Assembly (NCBI RefSeq): GCF_047496725.1 | Contig: NC_132972.1 | Span: 7,060,001 to 7,124,000 of the forward strand | Source of the DNA: Anoplolepis gracilipes | Lineage: Eukaryota; Arthropoda; Insecta; Hymenoptera; Formicidae | Direction: 5' to 3' | Length of the DNA: 64,000 bases | Translations under genes and position numbers: made by a program | Notes under the pieces: generated by a model | Told to the model about the DNA's origin: nothing | Databases searched by the model: none | The model's input: the letters and a program-made list of their open reading frames with translations, nothing else | In this document: positions 1-13,000 of the stretch, piece by piece | How the letters are laid out: each line of letters starts with the position of its first letter | How positions within the stretch are numbered: position 1 is the first letter of the stretch

Positions 1-1044
1 TTGAGGTTCAATCATGATTTTTATTCGATTAAAATTCATGAATTTTATCGTTATGTTTGGACAAGCATTTGACCATCAAGTAAAAATAATTTTCTTTTTA
101 TATAACAATTATACATACAACACACATCGATACGCTTTATTTATAAAATCTTATTTTTTATTTATATTTCATTCAAACATATAAGTCGATATTGCGAAAG
201 CATAAATTAATAATGTTTGCGATTTTAAAGCAAAGCTCTTTCTCTTCCGGGTTGAAACATAAATTCGCAGATTTCGGACAAATAAACCTAGCCTAATTCT
301 GTTCTTTTTCTCGCTCTCTCGTTTGGAAATGTAAGCGGATGCTTACGGTAAACTAATGACGCAAGTTTAAGCGGGTTTGCTTCATGTAATTGGATCGTCA
401 TGAGAAAGTTCAAAGCCTTGTCGAGAGTTTAGTGATCCTCTTTTATCTCGACGAATTTTTTGAAACCTTTTCGATATCGGAAAAATTTTATTCAAGACGA
501 TTATTAAAGGATAAATTGATGGAGTGTGAAACGTTATACTGATAGATAGGCACGGGAAACGTCAAGAGGGACAGCGCAAGTGGATAACTGCTACCGGGTG
601 GTCCGAGATAAATTGAATTTCGCGACGGATGGTTGCAAGGCCGATAGGGTCGATTATTGCATTGTTACACGTGTTATTCTGATAACCGCGCACGTGAAAC
701 TGATTACAGTTGTACATGATTATCTCTCCTTGAATATTAATGAAGAACACAATACTTTTTCTCGTAGTGCTTGCATGTTGTAACTATGCACATGATATAT
801 GCACATTGTTTGAAAACAATGTATTTATTAACAATGATTTCAATTTATATTTGTTTAATTCTGTAACTAAAGTTGAAGGTTAACAGATGATCTTAATTAA
901 ATGGCTAATTTGATGGAACAAGTATCAACAAAGCTTCTTCATTAAAAGAAAACAAAAAGAAAAAAAATATTATGTTATTATGAGAAATACATTTAAGAGA
1001 GATAACGAAATTCTAGCAATATTATAATATATTTCATCAATTCA

Positions 1045-1072
1045 TGAACTTGAAATTTAAATTTCAAGTTCA
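1045..1072. repeat. 28-bp perfect palindrome
   Basis: The half-site tgaacttgaaattt is followed directly by its exact reverse complement, and part of it (aatttgaaatttaaattt) repeats again at 1073-1091. It is AT-rich and could be a chance product of simple sequence. Confidence 0.7.
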
Positions 1073-4000
1073 AATTTGAAATTTAAATTTCGTACAATAA
1101 AGATTCAACATTACTTCTAAAGAAAAGAAATCAGAAAGATCACGTGAGCGAACAAGTGGTTAACAACCGCAGTATTCTTTGATCCTTTCATTTACCTGAA
1201 AGTTTTTTCGATACCTGTTTTCGTTTCGATGAATTATAAACCTGTTTAATATGAGGCTACTGAACTATTCAAACAATATAGAAAGAGAGAGAAAGAGAAA
1301 GAGAGAAAGATATGCGCTTATATGTACGAAAACAGAAATTTCTCTTGAGCAGAATAGTTTTTTTTTTGTTTAATTAATTCGAATCATTCGACGATACGTT
1401 TTCGTTATTTTTATCTTGCAAAAATAAACTATCTCCAAACACCACATTCAGTTTAACTAGAAAAATTTTGATAGAAACCGACATTGCTCGCAGTTGAACA
1501 ACTCGCAAATTAATCATGTTGCTTGTGTCTTTAAAAAGTTTATTTATAGTAAAGATCTGGTGTTCGTATATTATCTGAAGTAAAGATTCCTCTCTTCCTG
1601 TTTATTCATATCAGATAGAGCTGCCTTTCGTCAAAATAATGTTTCAAGAAAGAGAATAAATTATTATTATTTTTTTTATTAACAACCATTTCTACCAATA
1701 CAATGAGATGGATGTAACTTTTTATTGAGTTTAGTTTTTTAATTTTAATGTTACAAAACTAAAATAAATCTTCATTGCTGTCAATTTTTCATGGAGTTTA
1801 TTTTTATTTACAGCGCTGAAATTTTAATTTTCATATAAATATGATTGCTTTTAAAGAATGTTAATCTTTAATTTTTCTATAATTATATAAGACATATATT
1901 TTTATAATTTACGTAGATATAAGGACTTGCATAAAAGTATGAATATAAATATTTAAATGTTTTGAAATTAAAAAATGTTCTTTTTTAATACGCGATTAAA
2001 ATATGAATGATAAGAACTCTGATTAATTATTAGTATATCATTATAACATCTATAATATCTATATAAAAAATTCTCAAATTAAAAAAATGGATAAAGTTTT
2101 GTGAAGTTTTTCATGCAGTTATATATTATATGCAGGTGGTAAAATAAACTTGTTTAATACATTCATACCAATTGAATTAATGCGCTCATATTAATATACG
2201 TGATCTTTGATGCTCGATTCATGAAAATATAACAAAGAATTTAAAAATTGCTAAAGAGAAGTCTATAGAAAAAGGCAAAAAAACTATTTTATATTATTTT
2301 AATAAATTATATATTTTATAGGTAAATAGTTATTCAGAATTTTTTCATACAAAATACATTTAAAGATAATTCGGATTTGAGTGATGCCAATAATTTTCTT
2401 GTAATAATTTTCAAGATGCAATAAAAAAATATATATAACATTCATTAAGATATATTTTAACGTCCAAATCATTTTCCAAGAAAATTCGTCTCAAATCGAT
2501 ATCTCTTATTCTAAATAATAGGATCAGCGTTGCATTCGCGATATCTTCTGGAAGAGCAATCTGAAACGTGCTCGCGTTCGATAAACCTGTCAGTGAAACC
2601 GGAAACGATCAGAAACGCGAGACATACGTTCGAGGTAATCTCGATCGATGTATACATATTATACGTGTATGGATTATGTGTGTACGCATGTGTATGCGCG
2701 CAAGCGCGCATAGATAACGAAACGATTTTATCCGTGGTGACCTCGCAGAACGGATCAATGTCGCCGATCGGCGTTTGGTCCAGGAACGAGGAAGACCTTA
2801 TTTGGTTGCCTGGTAGCGACAGCGCGCGCAGTAATTCGTTGAGTCATCATCGCTCGTCATAAACGCCGCCGCTGCATTCGGCTGTGTCTCCTCACAATGT
2901 GTCCCGAAGGGCCGCGACCGATCGATAAAGCTGCGTACAAGCACGCATGCACGCACAGAATGGAACGGAACGTCGCGTCGCACCGCACAGGCCGCCCACG
3001 GTCATCTACGCTAAGCTCATGGAGAATCTCTGCAAGGTCGTTCGGATGTTGAGGAGACTCATCGTCCCGTCTACCATCGAGAAAATAACTCGTCGCTCCT
3101 CTGAATAGACGGGTCTAACCTTTAGGAGCGCGACAGAAGCTGACAGTTTTCAAAAGATTTATCAAGCATTCATTATTTTTTTCTAAGTATCTTAATTTTA
3201 ATTTTTTTTTTTTTTTTTTTTTTTAATATAAAATAATTTGAAATATAAATTTTTCTTAATAGGATATTTCTAAAAGGTAGAATTTTATAATTTTTGGACA
3301 AACATTATTTTGATAAATTATTTCGGTTTTTAATTTTTTTATAAATTAATTACTTTTATTTTATTTACTTTAAATTATTTTAATTTTACATAGTCCTTTT
3401 ATTTATAAAAAATATAAATATATTACGTAATAACATTACCAAGAAAAGTAGCAACTGTAAATGATATAGTATATATAGTTATCTGTGGGCGTATATTTAT
3501 TCTTATATTTTATTTTTCTAGTCGCAATATATATCGCTGACTATGTTGCTATAAGCTCCGATAAATACAACAACACATACACACGCATTTATTATTTATT
3601 TATCTTTTAATCATAAATCTGCCTTCTGGTCTTTTATCTCATTTCAATATTTCATTATGACTTATGGCGCTAAATTATTATCGCTGCGGTTGCAACGAAG
3701 AGCCCAACGAGAAAACCGCGCGCGTCTTTCGCGTCTCTTATTGCGATTCGCTTTCGTTCGTAAATGCACATAGCTCTGTGTTGCATTTTACGCTGCCTAC
3801 ACGCGAACGTTCGCGATCGCCAGCACGGTTGATCGGGACACGATCGCGAAACACTTTCACGGTGGTTTGGCCTTTTGCGATGCCTCTCGTGGGATCTCTG
3901 TGGTCTGGAGAATCAGTCGGATATCGGAGCGAGCAACCTGGTTTTTGACGTTAACGAATGCCAGTACCTTTCGATATATTGCTGCGAGCTGGAACATTGT

Positions 4001-5003
4001 TTGATTCACTTATCTGACAGATATTCCAGCAATAAAACGCGAGACATAAATCTGTAGTAGTTTTGCTCTCCCTAAAATAAATTTTGATTATTAGCGTTTG
4101 ACTCTAAGTGAACGATTAACGATTGCAATATTACAATAATATCCTAGATATTACTTATCGAAAGGCAGACTTTTAAACGACAGAATAAAAGTAATTTTCT
4201 GTTGAATGTTTCAACTGAAAATAAAATGTTTAAATACCAAGTATTTATGTTCAAATATCAAGTAGACGAACGAAATTTGGCTCAGAAGTCTGGCAAACGC
4301 GACCTTGGCTGACACGTTTAATCCCGAGTCGCCCTCTTCAAGGTCGTTCGCGCGAAAAACGACCGAAGATATATTCGTAGGCGCGTCTTCTCTTTCTCTC
4401 CTTCTCTCTTTTTCCTTCCGTCCCGTATGCTTCTCTTCGGTGCACTGTACGGACTGAGTGCAGCAGGAGAAATGACCGTCTGGAGATGCTATCGTACTCT
4501 TAACTACGAGTTATACCCCGGGCATACCCGGACTCTTCCTCTTGTTCGCCACGCGATTCCCCTTTAGGATCCTTCCAGCTTTCGATAATGATTATCTCGT
4601 TTAGGCGTTGTAGCGAGAAACTCCTCTGAGAGATTAAACGGCTGAAAGTGGACCCGCGAGACGAAGCACGCAACCACGATGTGGACTGTAATTTTGATGT
4701 CACATGACCTAAATAAAATCACACGTGCGGTGTCGAAGTATTCGTTTCTTTGCTTTACAAAGGTCAGTGATCCTCAGTTATTGTAATGTCACTTTTCTCA
4801 AATTATTTCCCGAGATAACATTTATTGTATAAATTTAATTTAAATAATATATATAAACTACTTGTTATTAAGTTATGTATATATTTAATTCTCCATTTAT
4901 AGTAGTTTTTGCTAAAAAGAACTTCTAAATATAATTCGTAAATAATATATCTCTAATTAGTTCAAATACTGTGTTTATAATTTTTTATTAATTAGATGTA
5001 TGG

Positions 5004-5070
<67 letters not shown>
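5004..5070. repeat. (CT)n followed by (TA)n
   Basis: A compound dinucleotide microsatellite: about 13 CT units followed by about 20 TA units. Confidence 0.95.
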
Positions 5071-5074
<4 letters not shown>

Positions 5075-8000
5075 TACTTATTTATTTATTTACGAGACTG
5101 AAGATGCCTACTATTAATAATAATTAAATATTTATCGCGGCTTTCTTCAAATATATCATATAGTTCTAATTTCGTACAAGAACGATTCGCCAAAATGAGA
5201 ACGCTGTTGCATATTTTAGTCGATCGCGCGATAGTCGATATATATAAATCTAATCGTTGTTCGACTTCCAGTTTCGACTTTCTTTCCATCGCGATTCGAC
5301 GGATCGAGACACGATTCCTAAGGCGAGCGATCTTTTTTAATGGCATACATCTCTTTTCTAATCTCATACATCTCGGACTGTATAGGCTGACACATGTTCG
5401 ATATATCATCTGCGACGCTTATACGCAAAGAAAGAAAAAGAAGAGGGAAGGAGGTAATCCAGATATATACTATCTTTTCTTTCACCTCAATTTTGCCTTA
5501 GTTGAAATTTCACAGCATTCGGATTTTAATTTTAATGTTGTGAACTAGATTGAAAGATCGAAGAAATTTCGAATTGAAAAATCTTATTCTCTAGTTAATT
5601 TTAGATAGACTTTACATTAGGATTATATCTTTATTTGAATTCTAATTATTGAAATATTTTATATTAAAAATTAAAAGCTATATTAAATAAAATAACATTT
5701 AATTAAAATCGGTCTTATAGGAAATTTACATAGGCTAAGAAATTCGCAAATAAGAAGAACGATGTGATATTTAGCATGATGGAAAATGTTGAGAGAAATG
5801 CGAAATAATATACATTGCGGTAAAAGTAACTCACTCTTTCCCGATTCTTGAGCGCTTTAATCCTGTTTTTAGACGATGAAAAGTACGATGATTATCATAA
5901 ATAGTACGTCGGCGTGTTTATACGGGGACGTCGTCAAAGCATAATTGATTTGGTTTTAATTATCAACCGCGCCGCAGATCCTAATAATTCGCTACGTGTG
6001 GTGTATTATTATTGCCATTAAGATTTTCTCGACAATATGCTGTTTAATTTTTATGCTACGTTGCTCCGCGAGTACGTTAATTTTAAAGTACTTTTGATCT
6101 TAGCGAGATGTGTGCCTTAATTGAAATCGGAAAGTTTTAATGTGTCAAGCGTCAGAAAAATATTCGTTTCACACATAAAAGATAAAAATCTTGCAAACTT
6201 TTACTTGTCTCTTCACTACATCATTGTAATTTGTGGAAAACTGTTCAAGAAATTGTTCAAGTCACCACTAATATAGTAATATTCTTCCACTTTTATTTTG
6301 AGAGAAATATACTTTATTAAAATTTTGTGATATTAATTACGTAATACCTACAAAATCATCTGCTGCCATAACATATAATACATTACTAATAGGGTATTTG
6401 CGGTCATTTTTTTAATTTGTCGTTAAAATGAAAAAGTTTGGCAAATTTTTTTGTTGATTTAAAGATTAATGAATTTAATTGACAAGAGATTAATGCAATA
6501 ATAAAATAAAATTTTATTTAAATAGTTTATAAATTCTTTTAATGTATTTTATAATAAAATGTAAGAGAGAGTATGACTATGATCTATTCTTCAATTTTTA
6601 AGCGGTTTTGAAAGATCATAAAAAACCTTTTAATTTAAATGTTTGAAATATAATTTCTAGCTTCAATTGCTTTAGATAGCAAGGAGCTGAATCAAATCGT
6701 GTTAATTGCAGTTTGATTGGTTTGATATTTAACCTTCTTGCGTTATCGAATGTGTGATTAATAGACAGAACCCGTTGGTTTGGACCGTATTAACTGGAAT
6801 AGATAGATGTATAAAGAAATGCTAAGCAGATGATTTGAGAAATTATGATGTGACTTTGAAAGTAAAACTCGCGTCACAAATCTTTCAACGTACTTTATTT
6901 CGATCAATTATATAACCAGTATATTTATATATGAAAAAGATATTAGTTTCTACTTTTAATTTAATCTTAAATTTTAAAGAAATAAACATGCACACTTGTG
7001 CTTTTGTTTATACAGAGAAAAAATTAAAACCATACTATAGATATATATCTTTTACATATACATCTTAGATATGTATACCTTATATGTATCTTTTTAAAAT
7101 TGATAGGATTTCTTTTTGAACATAACGAGAATTTTACTTATTTATTATATTTTTTTTTCTCTGACCTTTAGTCGCTAGAAAATAATGTATTAATTTTATT
7201 TATTTCGCCTCTCTCACCACATAATTATCGTAACTGCGGAAGGAAATGTGTGGTCTATGTCTTATAAGGAACGTAAATTAGCTAATTATCTATTCATTGA
7301 GGTTAACTACTCGTAATTGCGGGCTTGGCAATGCAAGTGTCCATAACATATATCAAGTAATCCCATTTCGTTGGCATTTAAAACTTATTCAACGTTGAAA
7401 ATTGCAAATTTTTAAATAATTTTTATTATGTGTGATTTGCGCGAAATGGCATACGTGTTTCTCTCTCTCGCAAGGAGGGGATGATTGCTTCTCGCGACTA
7501 TAATAATAGTAATAACGATGATAATGAAAATGAGACTCTCGCGGACAACGCCGTGTTAGCGAGAAGTGTTTTCTAATTATTATTGTTTATAATTAATAGT
7601 TATCTGACTGTCTGAAGGCCAACTTTTATATCAACGACTTTCCGCCTTTCCCTTTTCGCCGTTTCCGTCGAGACTTTCGCCATTTCCTCACTCTCTCTTT
7701 CTCAGAGATCTGGAGGGTTTCTCTTGCGATTTCGTGACGTGTCGCCTTCCAAAGACACACTTGTGCACGGATGAACGAATCGCGTAATCGTGGCGTTATT
7801 AATCGGGAAATCGTTCCGCTCGATGATTAATAACGGAACGGGCGAAACGGTTCAGCGGCAAATCGTGACTACATTAATCGTCTAGTTCCTTCTTTCGGAA
7901 ACAAGTGGGAAATATTCAATGTCACGAATTGCACATATTGTAACGTGCGATGTGCAATAATCGAGTTTGAAATTTTTCTTAATCACAGGATAGGTACATG

Positions 8001-8350
8001 ATGCAATGTGAATGTTTAAGAGCATTTCTATTTTTTTATATTTTTTTGGTTTTCTTGATTGTTATATTTGTAATTGTAAAACATTTTTATCTTGTACATC
8101 TAAGATTATTATTTTAGTTTAGTTCTAATTATTTTTTTAGTATACTCTATTTTTATTTTTCTATATTTTGATGATGCTTTGTTTCATATATTTATGACGT
8201 ATTTGAGTGCATAAGATTGATAAGACATAAAAATTCTATTATTATCAATTTTAGAAAAGTTTTTTATTTATTATCAGTATTTGTATTTTTTTAAAAATAC
8301 ATTTTAAAAAATTTTATTTAACGCACAAAGAAAAACAACACAAAAATATA

Positions 8351-8352
<2 letters not shown>

Positions 8353-8395
<43 letters not shown>
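8353..8395. repeat. (AT)n microsatellite
   Basis: An uninterrupted AT dinucleotide run of about 43 bases. Confidence 0.95.
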
Positions 8396-8400
<5 letters not shown>

Positions 8401-9837
8401 TTTAAATTAAATAATATTATTTATTTTTTTTCGTATCATTATACATGTTGATATTTTCTTATGAGATATTACAACTATGTATAATTAAAGAATAGTAATA
8501 CAAGGTAGAAAATATAAAATGATAAAAACAATAATCATTATCTACTCTTGACTGGGAAGTAAAAGGATATCTCTTCGAATATATTTTTTTCTTTCCACTC
8601 CAATTCGTAGAAACATATCAGTTGTTTTCGTTTCAAAGTATTGAAATTTAATTAGCTACGGCTATAACCCTGCACTTATCATCTATTAACGCCTGCGAAA
8701 TGCGCTTTGCGTTACATGCGAATGCGCCGCGATTATCGCGTTTATTGCTTCTTTTTCCTCGAGAAAAATCGTATCCGCTAAGCGCGCTGAGATGTAATCG
8801 CCGACGAAATCCGGTCTGCGTTATCGCGGTCGGGATTCTCCTTGGGAAGTGCGGAAGCGTTAATTGCCGCATTATATGTATATCGTAAAAATGCATAGTC
8901 GACGCCTACCATCAGCAGTGGCGGAGCCGCTCCAGTCGTTGCACTCGCCGCAACACACATTGTTGAATCGAGTGGCCGCAGTCAACCCCGTAAAGTGGAC
9001 ACACTAATCCCCCAAGTAATCAGTGCAATGTGTGCTCGAAAATCTGCCCTGAGACATTCGATATTGGCGATTTCTCATCGCCGTACTTGATGCGAAATGC
9101 GTGCGATCCCGTTGCCGTAATCCGTGTCGTTTCTTCCATGACTACTATTCCTCTTCAATCTAGCTGCATTGAATTCGCGATGGCAGATAAGAGACGGATC
9201 GGTGAAAATAATTAAACAGTCCGTTTGGGAGCATCGAATGCATCGTCCGTGGCGAAACTTTTAACCGCTCGTTACAAGAGATCACAGCGAATGATACGTT
9301 TGCGTTTAATCGAGCGAGCGAATTATTGCATGAACGATCCATCTAATCGTTTAACCGTCGGAATCCTGTACGGGATTCTATCCTGGGAATTCTAAGAGTA
9401 CGTTTCCTACTCGATCAGATCTTTGCTTAATTTATTTTCGACATACGTCGATTTTTCTCATTAATCCTTTATTTGCATTTTGAAATAAGTGCGCTCAGAA
9501 GTATGAGAGATATTGCAAATTATTATATTTCTTCGAAATATTTTTAATCTTTTGTCTCTTTTATTTTGAAGATTTTTTTTCCAAAAGAAAATCTGTACAC
9601 GGTAAAGAATTAATTTTAGTTCGTTCTCACTCTGTCTTTTTAATAAATACTTTGTCGCAATCATATTACGTTGTAATTCGAAGATATCTAAAAATAACTT
9701 GTGTATTTTATTTTGCGATCAACAAGAGACTTAAGCTAAAACATTTTCCGATTCGCAAATGGTCCTTTAATCTGTGAATTGTACTTAAAAAAAAAATCCG
9801 CCCTAGGTAATCGGAGACTTTGTCATTTTGCTTTTAG

Positions 9838-10016
9838 GCCGTGAAGCTGGAGTCGGTGCATCCAGGAAGAACGCGATACCTCGTCGTTGTCTCCTGCACA
9901 GGAAGGCAGGACGCCGAGGAAAGCTGCCTTCTCGGTATCGATTGCCACGCCAGGGCGACCGTCGGTCTCGTGCTCCGAGTTTTGGCCGACACCGCTATTA
10001 CTCTCGACGGCGACGG
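9838..10016 (+). CDS. ssh: ssh exon: start of SSH-N domain
   Basis: The acceptor is a T-rich tract ending in ttttag and the donor is GG|gtaagt. The exon encodes AVKLESVHPGRTRYLVVVS, then GRQDAEESCLLGID and ends LADTAITLDGDG. This matches the N-terminal SSH domain of fly and vertebrate Slingshots almost residue for residue. It begins in phase 0 and ends in phase 2. There is no in-frame start after a plausible promoter, so this is an internal exon. Confidence 0.95.
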
Positions 10017-13000
10017 GTAAGTCACTGGAGACTTTTTCCTCTCTCTCTTTTTTTTTTTATCGCCATCTCTACATTTCTCGTATCACGAAGAACACTATGA
10101 TCTTGCTACTTTTTTACGCAATCTATTTTTTCATTTTTATTTATTATGTTTTACATAATTACTTTTTTTTATACAATTACTACTAACTATTATATAACGA
10201 TTAAATATTACTATAATTATTAAATAATTAATTTATACCTTTATAAAGGGTGGCTCAGAATTTATTTTATGTTGGATAGTCTGATTATAGACGATGTTTT
10301 ACAGTTTATTAAATTTTTTTTTTCTTAACATCAATGTTTTTATTCTATTAAATTTTCTTTTAAACGCCAGTAAAATATTATTTGAGATATTTAATTAGAT
10401 TTTATTATAAGTTTTCATATTTGTTTATCACACATATGAAATTTCGATATCATAAAATAAAACGTCAAAAGGATATTATTATATTAAAATAAGATCTAGT
10501 GTTTATTATGGAATGGATAAACATCGTCATTACACTTACATCAAGAATAGTGCATATGCATTTACAAAACATAAACAGAAACATCAACAGAACGTAATAT
10601 ATGGTGACCTTGTCATCAGATATCTTCTTTCTTTGCGGATAATTAAATAACAGTTAGATTAATTGTTGGTGTAGTCATAGATCGTACTGTAGGTGTATCT
10701 CTTATTAAACTTTTTATTACAATACGATAATTAATGATAAGAGAGGAAGAGATCTTGTTATACATTTTGTCAACGTTAAAAGAAAATATTGATAGATATT
10801 TAGAGTGATCGTTTTCTCTCCTTATCTCTCTTTAATTTCTAATGAATATTTTCTTATATACATAAAACGTAACGACATAAACATAAAAAGCGTAGCATAA
10901 AAATCTGTTATAATTATGCCAATTATTTTATTATAAATTATTAATTAATGCGTTTTTAATATTTAATATTAAATAATTAAATCAAGTTTTACAAATTTTC
11001 TCTTGATACAAAAACTAAATGAAATTAATAAAGGACGGAAAAGAAAGAAACAACGTTTTATTATCCTTAAATTTTAAAGTTTGCATATCTATTACGCGCG
11101 TTTTAGAGTTTTATAACTTTTCATATTAAATACTCTTTTATAAAATTTCTCTTCAATTTTTTATTCTCTTATGAATATAAACGTATAAACCTGTTGTAAT
11201 TATACAGGATATCCCGCTATAAATTATTGATTAGTTCGTTTTCAATATTTAATGTTAAATGTCTTAGATTTTTAAAATGACATCTTTCTTGATGTGAAAA
11301 CTGTATGAAATTAATTGAAAATAAATTTTCATAATTTATTTATATACATTCTTATGCTTTGTATACATGTATATATCATACGCGCTTTAGTTTTATAATT
11401 TTTTATATTTTAAATACATTTACGACTTTCTATAAAATTTATATTACGAGTATAAAGAACATTTATATATAATATATAAAGTATAGTATAAATTCCCAAG
11501 TATATTTTATCACGGTGAAATTTCAATCAAAACGATCAGTGAATCGATAAAAAGATGATACGAGATACTTTGTGTAGATCGGATATATTCCATCTGATTG
11601 AAATCCCCGATGATTCAGACGTGACGCTGACATTGCACTGCTTTATATCGGGCAACTGAATCGATCAACAAATATTTTCAAAGCACATTAGTGCACGCGG
11701 TTACTTTCTAACGGCTGTGCCAACTTGTCTAATTCTCTCTACTTTAAAATGACTCACTGCCACGGCTCGCCAGACGTTCAGACTGAATTAGTTATACCGA
11801 TAATTAGCCGAATGGCAGCGGCGGCAGTATACATGCCATGAAATGAAAGGAGAATATTAGTGGGCGCAGATAGAATACAATGTAAGTGTGTGCGCGTGTG
11901 ACTTTTATATTATCTGCTTACTCGTAACTATAATGCAGACAACGCAACAACGCAGACAATGCTTATGCATATATACTTTCTCTCTTCTTTTCTTCTGTTT
12001 TTAAATTGTAAGTTTTGTTTGAGGAAGTGAGGAAAAAATTTAATTTATTACATACCTAATTATGTAATTTTTACATTTTTTTACGTTAGATTATTGTGCC
12101 GTCTGATTCAGTATCTATTTTCGTGCGCTTGTAAAACTGGCGTCATGAACTATATCAGCGTGCATACTACTAAGAAAAACATAAAAAAACCTGGAATTCT
12201 TAGGGCATTTTTTTATATTTGTGTGAAGAATTCGGGTAATTCTCCTGGAATGTTAATTGGGATTCAGGGAATTTAAAAAAATTATTTTTTATAATTTTGC
12301 TGCTTTTGCTGTAAATGATATATATGTATATATGTATGTGTATATATCATGTTTATATATCTGTTTCAATGTCTTAAGAAAATATTGGATGTACAGTAGA
12401 TATTCTTTATTTTAATTTTTAATGAGAAAAATAAAAATGTTATGAAACTTAAAAATTTTTATCTTAACAGAAGTTAATTATTTAGTTTTTTCAATACATT
12501 TATAAATCTTGAAACTTGAGTAGCTCCATGTGTTTCTTATTATGAGTGAAAAGTATTAAAAAACGTATAAAATAAAAAAATTTATTTAGAAAATTGCACC
12601 AAAAAAATCTTTAAAAAATATCTGGAAAGATCATGGAATTGTCAGGAATAATTTTAAAAGATTAAAATAGATACGCTGTATATATAATTATACACAATTT
12701 TTTTATGTATTCTTCAATATACATAGTACTGTTAACTATAGCTCAAAGTCTACTCGAAAAGTTATTCTTTTAGAATTTTAATATGATTTAGAGATAAAAG
12801 AGAAAACATTTATATTTTCTTGCAAACTTATATCGTAAAATCTCTCTTTCTCTCTCTCTTTCTCTCTCTCCCTCTCGCATAATCAATTGCGCCTTTTCAT
12901 TTCAACTTATCGACATAATATATAACACCTCCTCCATAAAGATTAAATGCGAAGGTCGCCACCGCTCTCTCGGGCGTAGGGAAATGGAGCGCATTACCGT

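Larger units (their letters stand above)
1..9837 (+). other. ssh: Intron of slingshot upstream of its first exon in the window; no exon recognised
   Basis: The ssh exon at 9838 opens with a 3' splice site and in mid-protein, so at least one upstream exon must exist. I looked for the residues that normally precede it in Slingshot (a stretch resembling a leucine-rich segment followed by RPEE) and did not find them, so the N-terminal exon probably lies before base 1. The stretch is AT-rich with microsatellites and GC-richer patches near 2520-3130, 3680-3960, 4270-4700, 7450-7900 and 8680-9400. Open frames there are short and resemble nothing I know. Noncoding or alternative first exons cannot be excluded. 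Confidence 0.7.

Noticed and set aside
2530..2862. 110-codon open frame on the + strand
   Set aside because: It is Cys/Val/Tyr-rich from a tgtgtatg-type simple sequence, with no splice or family support.
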